Below are positions 15,209 through 21,384 of a stretch of 21,384 nucleotides of DNA, piece by piece. The stretch covers positions 1 through 21,384 of the forward strand of contig DEQS01000061.1 of NCBI GenBank assembly GCA_002360555.1, written 5' to 3'. Position numbers and translations under genes: made by a program. Each line of letters opens with the position of its first letter. Position 1 is the stretch's first letter. The stretch comes from Chloracidobacterium sp. UBA3360 (lineage in GTDB: Bacteria; Acidobacteriota; Blastocatellia; Pyrinomonadales; Pyrinomonadaceae). The notes under the pieces were generated by a model, which saw only the letters and a list, made by a program, of their open reading frames with translations, had not been told where the DNA came from and did no database searches.

Positions 15209-16198
15209 GTGACAAAACCAAAATTATTGCTAGCTGACGATTCGGTCACGATCCGCAAGGTCGTCGAGATGTCGTTTGTCGACGCCGGCGTCGATGTGTT
15301 TTCGACCGGCGACGGCGAGGCCGCGATGCAGAAATTTATCGAGGTGCAGCCGGATATCGTGCTGGTCGATGTCGAGATGCCGGGGCCGAACGGTTATCAG
15401 ATCTGCGAGATGATCAAACAGGACGCCGCGACGCGGCACATACCGGTGCTGCTGCTTGTCGGCTCGTTTGAGCCTTTTGACCAGACCGAGGCCGAGCGGG
15501 TCGAGGCGGACGGATTCCTGACAAAACCTTTTCAATCGATCCACGATCTCGTTGCCCGCGTCAACGACCTGTTGGGGCTCAATTCGTCCTCGTCAGCACC
15601 GACACCCGAGACGGCGGACATTGAGGAGCTGTACCAAAACAGTTTTGCCGAGACGGTGCCGATCCAGGATTACGACACCGAAGAAGACCCTTTTAACGGC
15701 ACGTATCCGACCGAAGAGAAGGAACCGGCTAATGAAACTGAGTTTGACGATGCGGCGCTTGATGACGAGATGATCGAGGCTCTTCGCCCGCACGCCAACG
15801 GCGACGTCGAGCCGATCCATTTGGCCGAAACGATCCAAACGACGGTAAAAGATTTTGACTGGACGCCGGTTGCGGAAACCTCGGTCGCCGAGGTAATCCA
15901 AACGCCGGAACGGGTAGTTGACGAGGAGATCGAACCGGTTGAATCGGGTTTCGAGCCGAGATTTGCTTTTGCGGAGACAGAGCCAGTTGAATCTGAATCG
16001 GTCGAACCGGTCGAGCCAGCGGTTGCCGCTCCGATCAATTCCGGTGAGGAACCGTCGGAGGATTTGATCGCCCTTATCGCCCAGCGTGTCGTCGAAAAAC
16101 TTTCCGACCGCGTCGTCCGCGAGATCGCGCAAGAAGCTGTTCCGCGTATCGCCGAAAAGCTTATCCGCGAAGCACTAGAAGAAGATAAACAGCAGTAG
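15209..16198 (+). CDS. Response regulator: receiver domain, acidic linker, conserved C-terminal helix
   Basis: A 329-residue protein starting at GTG 15209, 12 bases after pdxA. Residues about 4-120 are a CheY-like receiver domain: acidic pair D10/D11, phospho-acceptor D54 in VLVDVEMP, switch S86, and K107 in FLTKPF, all in place. Residues about 121-275 are a low-complexity linker rich in Glu, Val, Pro and Thr with no known fold. The last 50 residues (LIALIAQRVVEKLSDRVVRE... to ...AEKLIREAL) form amphipathic helices of a type I recall at the end of receiver-linker proteins in Acidobacteriota and Myxococcota. No DNA-binding or enzyme output domain is seen, so it probably acts through protein contacts. 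TAAGAT ends six bases before the GTG, geometry that would suit a leaderless transcript, but this is weak. The 3' end runs into a phased repeat. Confidence 0.85.
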   Translation: MTKPKLLLADDSVTIRKVVEMSFVDAGVDVFSTGDGEAAMQKFIEVQPDIVLVDVEMPGPNGYQICEMIKQDAATRHIPVLLLVGSFEPFDQTEAERVEADGFLTKPFQSIHDLVARVNDLLGLNSSSSAPTPETADIEELYQNSFAETVPIQDYDTEEDPFNGTYPTEEKEPANETEFDDAALDDEMIEALRPHANGDVEPIHLAETIQTTVKDFDWTPVAETSVAEVIQTPERVVDEEIEPVESGFEPRFAFAETEPVESESVEPVEPAVAAPINSGEEPSEDLIALIAQRVVEKLSDRVVREIAQEAVPRIAEKLIREALEEDKQQ

Positions 16199-16256
16199 GC
16201 ATCAGCAGTCGGCAGTCTGGATTTACTGCTTTCTGCCGTCTGCCACTGCGCAACTG
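16192..16256. repeat. Heptad-phased inverted repeat array, response regulator-valS spacer
   Basis: From the last codons of the response regulator onward, 7-base units of type CAGTNGG occur (CAGTAGG at 16193, CAGTCGG at 16206, CAGTCTG at 16213, with one unit short by a base). After a centre near 16222 the complement appears in 7-base steps: CTGCTTT, CTGCCGT, CTGCCAC (16226-16246). The array can fold on itself and fills the whole 61-bp spacer. The arrangement is the same as at the end of murD. Confidence 0.75.
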
Positions 16257-16259
16257 ATT

Positions 16260-19013
16260 ATGGAACTCGACAAGGCCTACGACCCCAAATCGGCCGAAGA
16301 ACATCATTACAAACGCTGGGAAGAGAGCGGTTTTTTTGCGCCTGAGATCAATACTGATCCGGAAGCGAAGCCTTATTCGATCGTAATCCCGCCGCCGAAC
16401 GTGACCGGCTCGCTGCATATGGGCCACGCTTTGCAGCACACGATAATGGACTCGCTGATTCGTTGGAAACGGATGCTTGGGTATCGCACTTTGTGGCTGC
16501 CGGGAACGGATCACGCGGGAATCTCGGTTCAGCGAAAGGTCGTCGAGCAGCTTAAAAAGGACGAGCATAAAAAGCCGACGGACATCGGCCGCGAAGAGTT
16601 TATAAAACGTGCGTGGGCGTGGAAAGAGCAGTATGGCAACACCATCACCGAACAGATGCGCCGCGAAGGTGCGTCGGTCGATTGGTCGCGGCACCGTTTT
16701 ACGATGGACGAAAGCCTGTCGCTCGCCGTTCGAAATGTATTTTGCACGCTTTATGACGAGGGTTGGATATATCGCGGGCTGCGAATTGTTAACTGGTGCC
16801 CGAAAGACCGGACCGTTCTCTCGGACCTCGAAGTAAAAGAGGAAACGAAGAAGGACGGAAAGCTCACGTATCTAAAATACCCTGTCATGGATAGCGACCA
16901 GACGATCACCGTCGCGACGACGCGGCCTGAGACGATGCTTGGGGATACGGCCGTTGCGGTGAACGGCAGCGACAAACGTTACAAAGACCTTGTTGGCAAG
17001 ACTATTCTGCTGCCGCTCACGAACCGCGAGATACCGATCATCGCGGATGAATACGTCGATGCGGAGTTTGGCACTGGTGCGGTCAAGATCACGCCCGCGC
17101 ACGACCCTAACGACTATCTCGTTGGCGAACGGCATGGTCTCGAACAGCTTTTGGTCATGAATCTCGACGGCACGATGAACGCCGCGGCGGGGGCGGAGTT
17201 TGACGGGATGGACCGCTTTGCCGCACGCGAAAAGGTTGTGGCGATGTTCGACGAGCTTGGGTTGCTGGAGAAGGTTGATGATTACGAGATCACTCTGCCG
17301 GTGTGCGAGCGGTGCAAGACGGTCGTCGAGCCGATTCTCAGCGAACAATGGTTCGTCAAGATGGACGAGATGCGTGACATGGCGCTCGATCTGATGAAAA
17401 CGGAAGGCTCGCCGCATTTCTCGCCGCGTGTTCCGCACGAAAAAGTTTATACAAATTGGCTCGAAAACCTCAAGGACTGGACCATCTCGCGGCAGCTTTG
17501 GTGGGGACATCAGATACCGGCTTGGTATGACGCGGAAGGAAATGTCTTCGTCGCCCGCACGGAGGAAGAAGCGGTCGCAAAATCAGGTGGCAAAGATCTG
17601 ACACAGGACAATGATGTTCTCGATACGTGGTTCTCAAGCGGCCTGTGGGCTTTCTCAACCTTTGGTTGGAACGGCGATGTCACCGAGACCGACGATCTTA
17701 ACGCTTTCCTGCCAACGGATGTGCTTGTCACCGGGCGTGACATTATGTTTTTGTGGGTTTCGCGGATGATGATGCTGACGAAGAAGTTCGTCGACAAGAC
17801 CGCGTTCAACGACTGCGTCATCACCGGCACCGTGCTTGGCAAAGACGGCAAGCCGATGAGCAAATCGCGTAACAACGGCGTCGATCCGATCGAGATGTTT
17901 GATAAGTTTGGTGTGGATGCGACGCGTATCTATCTTGCGTCGATCGCGACCGGGGCCGATATTCGTTGGAATGATGTCGGCGTCGAGACCTATCGCAACT
18001 TTGCCAACAAGATCTGGAACGCAACGCGGTTTTGTTTGATGAACGCCGAAGGTGCGGCGGTCGATCATAAGAGCTTGGAGTCCCTGCTTCAGCAGGCCAA
18101 GGAGCCGCCTGAAGGCGGGACTCCGAGCGCGTCGCTTGCTGATAGGTGGATCGTTTCTCGACTGAATCGCACTGCTCTTGATGTAAATGCAGCACTTGGG
18201 AAATACGAATTCCATTCGGCGGTTTCGCTGCTTTACCACTTTTTCTGGGACGATTTCTGCGATTGGTACATTGAGCTGGTCAAAGACGAAATAACAAGTT
18301 GGGGAGTAGAGGAGGAAAGGAGTGGGGGAGAGCAGAATCTTGCCGCAAAGGTTAGAATTCTCACTGTTCTCGAGATAGCGCTCAGGATGCTGCATCCGTT
18401 TATGCCGTATCTGACCGAAGAGCTCTGGCAGAAATTGCCGGGGACGTCTAACGCTCTTCACCACGCGGCTTACGCGGGGGCGGATGCGACCATTATGCTT
18501 GCTTCGTTTCCGCCGGGCGACGAGCGTGCGATCGATGCGCGGGCTGAGGCGGAGATGTCGGCGGTGATTGAGTTGATCAAAAAGGTGCGAAATATCCGTG
18601 CGGAGATGAATATCTCGACGGCGATCAGATTTACCGTGCATGTCGCGGCGGATGCGGCTTTTCAGGACGTGTTTCGTGCCAACGAAGCCCAGATACTAAA
18701 GCTCGCAAAGGCTGCCGAGCTCGTTATCGGTGACGAACTCGACGTTCCGCGTGCCTCGGCAAAGGCTGTGACGAACGACGCCCGTCTCGCCGTGCCGCTC
18801 GAAGGGCTGATCGATTTTGACGGCGAACGCACACGGCTCGCAAACCAGATCGCCAAGCTCACCGAAGAAAAAACGCGTCTCGACGGCCAGCTCTTAAACG
18901 CAAACTTCGTCGACCGAGCCCCCGCCGAAAAAGTCACCGAACTCCGCGACCGCTCCACGGAACTAGAAAGCCAGATCGCGACGCTGAATAACAACTTGGA
19001 GGCATTGGACTAA
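16260..19013 (+). CDS. valS: Valyl-tRNA synthetase ValS
   Basis: A 917-residue class Ia aminoacyl-tRNA synthetase that charges tRNA-Val. It has the HIGH-type motif HMGH (53-56) in PPNVTGSLHMGHAL, the WLPGTDHAG block, and the editing domain (CP1) with TTRPETMLGDTAVAV. The second active-site motif is PMSKS (532-536), with Pro where KMSKS has its first Lys. Next come the anticodon-binding helical domain (LADRWIVSRLNRT; FFWDDFCDWYIELVK; LHPFMPYLTEELWQ) and the C-terminal coiled coil with LLNANFVDRAPAEKV, which marks ValRS rather than IleRS. Length is normal. Two variable linkers hold repeat DNA read as protein: KEPPEGGTP (614-622) and a Glu/Gly-rich stretch near 681-693. No Shine-Dalgarno is seen before the ATG. 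Confidence 0.97.
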   Translation: MELDKAYDPKSAEEHHYKRWEESGFFAPEINTDPEAKPYSIVIPPPNVTGSLHMGHALQHTIMDSLIRWKRMLGYRTLWLPGTDHAGISVQRKVVEQLKKDEHKKPTDIGREEFIKRAWAWKEQYGNTITEQMRREGASVDWSRHRFTMDESLSLAVRNVFCTLYDEGWIYRGLRIVNWCPKDRTVLSDLEVKEETKKDGKLTYLKYPVMDSDQTITVATTRPETMLGDTAVAVNGSDKRYKDLVGKTILLPLTNREIPIIADEYVDAEFGTGAVKITPAHDPNDYLVGERHGLEQLLVMNLDGTMNAAAGAEFDGMDRFAAREKVVAMFDELGLLEKVDDYEITLPVCERCKTVVEPILSEQWFVKMDEMRDMALDLMKTEGSPHFSPRVPHEKVYTNWLENLKDWTISRQLWWGHQIPAWYDAEGNVFVARTEEEAVAKSGGKDLTQDNDVLDTWFSSGLWAFSTFGWNGDVTETDDLNAFLPTDVLVTGRDIMFLWVSRMMMLTKKFVDKTAFNDCVITGTVLGKDGKPMSKSRNNGVDPIEMFDKFGVDATRIYLASIATGADIRWNDVGVETYRNFANKIWNATRFCLMNAEGAAVDHKSLESLLQQAKEPPEGGTPSASLADRWIVSRLNRTALDVNAALGKYEFHSAVSLLYHFFWDDFCDWYIELVKDEITSWGVEEERSGGEQNLAAKVRILTVLEIALRMLHPFMPYLTEELWQKLPGTSNALHHAAYAGADATIMLASFPPGDERAIDARAEAEMSAVIELIKKVRNIRAEMNISTAIRFTVHVAADAAFQDVFRANEAQILKLAKAAELVIGDELDVPRASAKAVTNDARLAVPLEGLIDFDGERTRLANQIAKLTEEKTRLDGQLLNANFVDRAPAEKVTELRDRSTELESQIATLNNNLEALD
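18104..18129. repeat. Copy of the murF-mraY palindromic repeat arm inside valS
   Basis: 26 bases here match 4399-4424 with two differences (GCCGCCTGAAGGCGG against GCCGCCTAAAGGCGG, then GGACTCCGA, then G or A, then CG). With GGAG just upstream (18101-18104) it forms a short palindrome. It is translated in frame as EPPEGGTPS in the non-conserved linker just before the conserved LADRWI block of ValRS, so the enzyme tolerates it. Confidence 0.85.
18303..18334. repeat. 8-bp phased GGAG repeat inside valS
   Basis: GGAG recurs exactly every eight bases four times (18303, 18311, 18319, 18327) with four variable bases after each, for example GGAGTAGA and GGAGGAAA. It is read in frame as a Glu/Gly-rich linker between the WYIELVK helix and the next helical segment of the anticodon-binding domain. 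Confidence 0.7.
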
Positions 19014-19673
19014 ATGGATAAGAAGGGTCTAATTTTCGGATCGTTGATCTTTGGTTTCGTTTTGTTGGCTAGCATCGATACGACCGCCCAGCGAAAGGTG
19101 ATCTCGAGTAATGATTTTCATCGTTCGATTTTGCAGCCCGGTGTTAAGTACTACGAAAAGTCGCGCCATGTCGAAACAACTGACGAAACTTTTGTAAACG
19201 GGGCCGTGGTGAGTTCGATCTACACGGTGGAGCAAGTATTGTTGCCAAATCGTGCCCGCTTTTACGAAAAGGAAATTAACGGAGGCGTTATCATTGAAAA
19301 TGAAAGGATAACAATTGATTTTATGCAATACACGCGTAAGAACAATGAACCATGGGTCAAGGTGGATATGCGAGGTGTGGCGATGGGTATAGGTACTGGG
19401 ACAGGTACAGGTACATTGCAAAACTGCGAGCAGTATACGGTAGAAGATTCTTTTCTTAATGGGCAACCAATGCAGATGTTCGAATGGATATCAATAAACG
19501 CAAACACTAAGGAACTTAGGTTTCGCGAAATGCGCCGATGGATTGGTCAGAGCAATTTACCCTATCGCGAAGAAACTGTGACTGGCAATCTTTCCCCGCG
19601 TGAAGAAACTACAAAACGCGTCATAACATACGAATACGATCCCGCAATAAAAATAGAAGCTCCGATAAAATAA
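19014..19673 (+). CDS. Exported protein of unknown function
   Basis: A 219-residue protein whose ATG directly follows the valS stop; GGAGG about 11 bases upstream, inside valS, may serve as ribosome binding site, so it is probably co-expressed with valS. Residues 1-25 look like a Sec signal peptide: DKK, then a hydrophobic stretch GLIFGSLIFGFVLLA, then a likely cleavage near TTAQ. There is no lipobox. The mature part is rich in alternating beta-like stretches (KYYEKSRHVETTDETFVNG, SSIYTVEQVLLPNRARFYEKE, and later EWISINANTKELRFREMRRW) and could be a small periplasmic beta-rich domain. I do not recognise the family. Residues 125-134 (GIGTGTGTGT) are coded by a hexanucleotide repeat. Its codons look AT-richer than those of the dcw genes, possibly a sign of separate origin. 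Confidence 0.8.
   Translation: MDKKGLIFGSLIFGFVLLASIDTTAQRKVISSNDFHRSILQPGVKYYEKSRHVETTDETFVNGAVVSSIYTVEQVLLPNRARFYEKEINGGVIIENERITIDFMQYTRKNNEPWVKVDMRGVAMGIGTGTGTGTLQNCEQYTVEDSFLNGQPMQMFEWISINANTKELRFREMRRWIGQSNLPYREETVTGNLSPREETTKRVITYEYDPAIKIEAPIK
19386..19415. repeat. Hexanucleotide tandem repeat inside the exported protein gene
   Basis: Five consecutive 6-bp units of type GGTACA (two exact, three with one or two changes) code for alternating Gly and Ile/Thr. Copy-number change would keep the frame and alter the length of a Gly-Thr loop. Confidence 0.75.
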
Positions 19674-19730
19674 GGCTTTGTATAACGTTAAAGCGAATTA
19701 TTCGCCGCTGTATTTCCAATAAAAGTGGCT

Positions 19731-19773
19731 GATATATGTTAGATGTAAGAGTTTCATCTAAAAATAATATATC
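19731..19773. repeat. AT-rich hairpin
   Basis: GATATAT (19731-19737) pairs with ATATATC (19767-19773), and TTAGATG (19739-19745) pairs with CATCTAA (19755-19761), giving 14 paired bases with a 1/5-base internal bulge and a 9-base loop. No T-run follows, so it is not a clear terminator. Confidence 0.65.
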
Positions 19774-19968
19774 TCCATCTTTAGACGGTATAATCTCATC
19801 GATAGGTTAGTTATTTATATCGCTACATAGACTATTTGCGTCAATCGATAACTAATTATAATCGTGAGACAGACATGAATAATCGCTCGATACTAAGAAT
19901 CTATCTGATGATTAAAGTATTTAATCTAACGATATAATATTTCCATCTACATACAATTCACAATTTTC

Positions 19969-19998
19969 TTGCAAAAAATACCCATATTTAATTAAAAT
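19969..19998 (+). promoter_or_regulatory. Candidate promoter of the 234-aa gene
   Basis: TTGCAA (19969-19974) and TAAAAT (19993-19998) are 18 bases apart, matching the sigma-70 consensus at 4/6 and 5/6. The ATG lies 29 bases after the -10 box with a GGAG site between, which fits a short leader. The AT-richness of the region makes chance matches easy. Confidence 0.45.
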
Positions 19999-20027
19999 AG
20001 GCGGAAAAATATTGGAGTGATACCGAT

Positions 20028-20732
20028 ATGCCTAAACGAATTGATTGGTTGCCGTATGGAATTCCTGAGCGGGCTTTGGCTTTGAGGCGGATCGCTAATG
20101 GGGCGGAGAGTTATGGGGCTTTGGTTGGGCTTACGCCCGCTGAAATTGACCGTCTCAACGCAATTGCTGACGAATATGCGTTTGCGGCGACGCTTTATGA
20201 GAACAACAAGCGAACGCTCAAGGCACTGCGGGCTTGGCGCGATGACGTGATGTCTAATGAGCGGCCGATAAAGGCTGTTGCTGAGCGGCCGATGTTTGAT
20301 AATTCGCCGATGCCGGTGGGGACGCAACGCGGATTGATCGCGGAAATTCGTATGTACGTGCGTCGGATCAAGGCTGCGGGCGGTTTTAGCGAGATGATCG
20401 GTAAGGCGATGCACATTCTTCCGCCGAATCACGTCAAAAAGTCGCTGTCGGAACTCAAACCAAAGCTCAAGGTCACCGCTATCCATGGTTTTAAGGTAAA
20501 GATCCGCTGTGAGATGGAAGGCATGACCGCCATTCAGATCGAATTTCGGCGCAACGGCGAGGAAAGGTTTGAAAAGGTGGCGTTCCTGACCAGTCTGCCG
20601 GAGACGATCTACATCGAGCCGCGCGTCGCGGGCGTTCCCGAAACCGGGCAGATGCGCGCCATCTTTATTAAGAAGAACAAGATCGTCGGCGACTATTCCA
20701 ACATGCCGTCGATCACGATATTCGGGACGTAA
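20028..20732 (+). CDS. Conserved-looking cytoplasmic protein of unknown function, helical bundle plus beta domain
   Basis: A 234-residue protein with TTGGAGTG ending nine bases before its ATG. There is no signal peptide or membrane segment. Residues about 10-140 are predicted helical from their pattern (IPERALALRRIANGAESYGALVGLTPAEIDRL-type helices; KRTLKALRAWRDDV; QRGLIAEIRMYVRRIKA), ending GKAMHILPP. Residues about 150-230 look like an all-beta, fibronectin-like sandwich (KVTAIHGFKVKIRCEM..., AIQIEFRRNGEERFEKVAFL, ...MRAIFIKKNKIVGDYS). This two-part layout recalls uncharacterised proteins of Acidobacteriota, Bacteroidota and Verrucomicrobiota in which a helical bundle precedes a beta domain, but I cannot name the family. 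The stop abuts the stop of the - strand gene that follows, so the two genes converge with no room between. Confidence 0.8.
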   Translation: MPKRIDWLPYGIPERALALRRIANGAESYGALVGLTPAEIDRLNAIADEYAFAATLYENNKRTLKALRAWRDDVMSNERPIKAVAERPMFDNSPMPVGTQRGLIAEIRMYVRRIKAAGGFSEMIGKAMHILPPNHVKKSLSELKPKLKVTAIHGFKVKIRCEMEGMTAIQIEFRRNGEERFEKVAFLTSLPETIYIEPRVAGVPETGQMRAIFIKKNKIVGDYSNMPSITIFGT

Positions 20733-21158
20733 CTATTCGTCAGAGACGTTTAGGTTGACGGATTTTGTGTCCTTTGTTTCGCCGGCTTCGTTGAGCATGT
20801 CGGCGGTGAGGATGTATTTGCCGCTTTTGACGCCGACGGGGACCGCGAGCGAATAGATGCCGGTGCCGTCGCCGTCCATGTCGATGGTGACGTCGGAGCC
20901 TTTGACCATATCGCCTTTGTCCATGCCGCTGACGTCATCGACGGTGATCTTTAGTTTGATCTTGACCTTGCCCATGTTGTTGGAGATCGCGGCACGGCCG
21001 TAGATGGTCTCGCCGCCTTTGAAACTGGTCGATTCCTGTTTGCCCTCGCGGTCCTTTGAGGTCTTAAAGCTGCTGATATTTGCCGTGCTCATGTTGCACG
21101 CCCACGCCGCGGTAAACAAAACGACGGCTGCGATCGCTAGGGTTGGTAGATTCTTCAT
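20733..21158 (-). CDS. Small exported protein, possible lipoprotein with a beta-sandwich domain
   Basis: A 141-residue protein. The N-terminus MKNLPTLAIAAVVLFTAAWAC is a signal peptide ending in Cys21. The -3 to +1 residues AWAC are not a good lipobox (the usual form is L-A/S-G/A-C), so lipidation is possible but unsure. The mature part starts with a Ser/Lys-rich linker and continues with GGETIYGRAAISNNMGKVKIKLKITVDDV and GIYSLAVPVGVKSGKYILTADMLN, a pattern like an Ig or fibronectin-type domain (unknown function). AAGGAGA lies six bases before the ATG (+ strand 21165-21171), the best ribosome binding site in the window beside that of ftsL. A near-consensus promoter precedes it. It is monocistronic and converges on the 234-aa gene. 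Confidence 0.82.
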   Translation of the reverse strand: MKNLPTLAIAAVVLFTAAWACNMSTANISSFKTSKDREGKQESTSFKGGETIYGRAAISNNMGKVKIKLKITVDDVSGMDKGDMVKGSDVTIDMDGDGTGIYSLAVPVGVKSGKYILTADMLNEAGETKDTKSVNLNVSDE

Positions 21159-21184
21159 GAACTTTCTCCTTTTGTGATGCGACG

Positions 21185-21213
21185 AGGATAACTTTGACGG
21201 GGCAAGATGTCAA
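21185..21213 (-). promoter_or_regulatory. Strong candidate promoter of the small exported protein gene
   Basis: On the - strand, a perfect -35 box TTGACA (+ strand 21208-21213) is followed after exactly 17 bases by TATCCT (21185-21190), matching the -10 consensus at 4/6. The ATG follows 26 bases further on with a strong Shine-Dalgarno, giving a short leader. This is the clearest promoter in the window. Confidence 0.7.
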
Positions 21214-21244
21214 TCATGGTACTGAATACAATTACTTGGCGTTT

Positions 21245-21311
21245 CTTTGCGGCCTCGGCGCCTTTGCGTGATAAAAAGGTTATTTAACGCAAAGCCGCGA
21301 AGGACGCAAAG
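21245..21311. repeat. Inverted repeat of GCAAAG type at the right end
   Basis: Two 25-bp arms, 21245-21269 and 21287-21311, are inverse complements at 21 of 25 positions, separated by 17 bases. Each arm carries CTTTGCG/CGCAAAG twice. Similar CTTTGCG-GCTTTGCG hairpins are, from memory, dispersed intergenic repeats in many bacteria. About 18 bases further on, GCCGC/GCGGC (21329-21333/21345-21349) forms a second small hairpin. No gene can be shown in 21214-21384. Confidence 0.8.
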
Positions 21312-21384
21312 GTACGAGGATTTTAGATGCCGCTTGCGGGAAACGCGGCTTGCGTTGATAATCTATTGAATATGAACTGGCTTT

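Larger units (their letters stand above)
19674..20027. other. AT-rich stretch without a gene
   Basis: This 354-base gap has no plausible coding frame and is visibly much richer in A/T than everything else in the window. It holds a hairpin (19731-19773), an imperfect 25-bp direct repeat (19756-19780 and 19924-19948, 20 of 25 identical, both ending CCATCT), a short dyad GCGAATTATTCGC (19693-19705) just after the preceding gene, several TATAAT-like boxes (19789, 19857) and a promoter candidate for the next gene. No tRNA, rRNA or known riboswitch fold is recognised. It could be a regulatory region, a small RNA locus or a remnant of transferred DNA. Confidence 0.8.

Noticed and set aside
17655..18641. 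328-codon open frame on the - strand opposite valS
   Set aside because: Arg/His-rich antisense shadow; no ribosome binding site or domain.
19674..20027. Riboswitch or tRNA in the AT-rich gap
   Set aside because: No cloverleaf, no known aptamer consensus and only weak AT hairpins can be seen.
21372..21384. Start of another gene (ATG, reading MNWL) running off the right end
   Set aside because: Only four codons are visible and no ribosome binding site precedes it; it cannot be supported.

Overview
The window is dominated by a bacterial division and cell-wall (dcw) gene cluster, all on the + strand from position 1 to about 14.1 kb. The order is rsmH (3' end only), an ftsL-like gene, ftsI, murF, mraY, murD, ftsW, murG, murC, ftsQ, ftsA, ftsZ. 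The proteins are Gram-negative in type: a POTRA-type FtsQ, a class B PBP without PASTA domains, and FtsA ending in an amphipathic helix. Base composition is moderately GC-rich. Gene order, the style of the proteins and the type of intergenic repeats fit an Acidobacteriota member, perhaps the Blastocatellia/Pyrinomonadaceae side. That placement is inferred from memory of related genomes, not from a search.

Layout. From 1 to 12848 the genes are tightly packed, with overlapping stop/start codons at ftsI/murF, ftsW/murG and probably ftsQ/ftsA, so they are very likely one operon. murE, murB and ddl, often found in such clusters, are absent from this stretch. ftsZ follows a 122-bp gap with a plausible promoter of its own and ends at a clear intrinsic terminator (about 14149-14191). 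Then come pdxA (vitamin B6 synthesis), a response regulator with a long acidic linker and a conserved-looking C-terminal helix, valS, and a secreted protein of unknown function directly abutting valS. A 354-bp AT-rich stretch without genes (19674-20027) separates this block from an unrecognised 234-aa protein. That gene converges stop-to-stop with a small exported protein on the - strand that has a very good promoter. The last 170 bp hold a GC-rich inverted repeat.

How it works together. MurF, MraY, MurD, MurG and MurC make and load the lipid-linked peptidoglycan precursor. FtsW and FtsI polymerise and cross-link it at the septum. The FtsL-like protein, FtsQ, FtsA and FtsZ form the divisome scaffold. 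RsmH methylates 16S rRNA and is a usual first member of the cluster.

The most unusual content is not a gene but a set of short repeats. Gene ends, spacers and variable protein linkers carry degenerate micro-repeats with strict 6-, 7-, 8- or 10-bp period (5598, 7006, 14127, 16192, 18303, 19386). The three 7-bp arrays sit at gene 3' ends and switch to the inverted complement of their own motif; one forms the ftsZ terminator. A separate palindromic element lies between murF and mraY, and a close copy of its right arm is translated inside valS. A second notable point is an FtsA whose phosphate-2 ATP-binding motif is degenerate.
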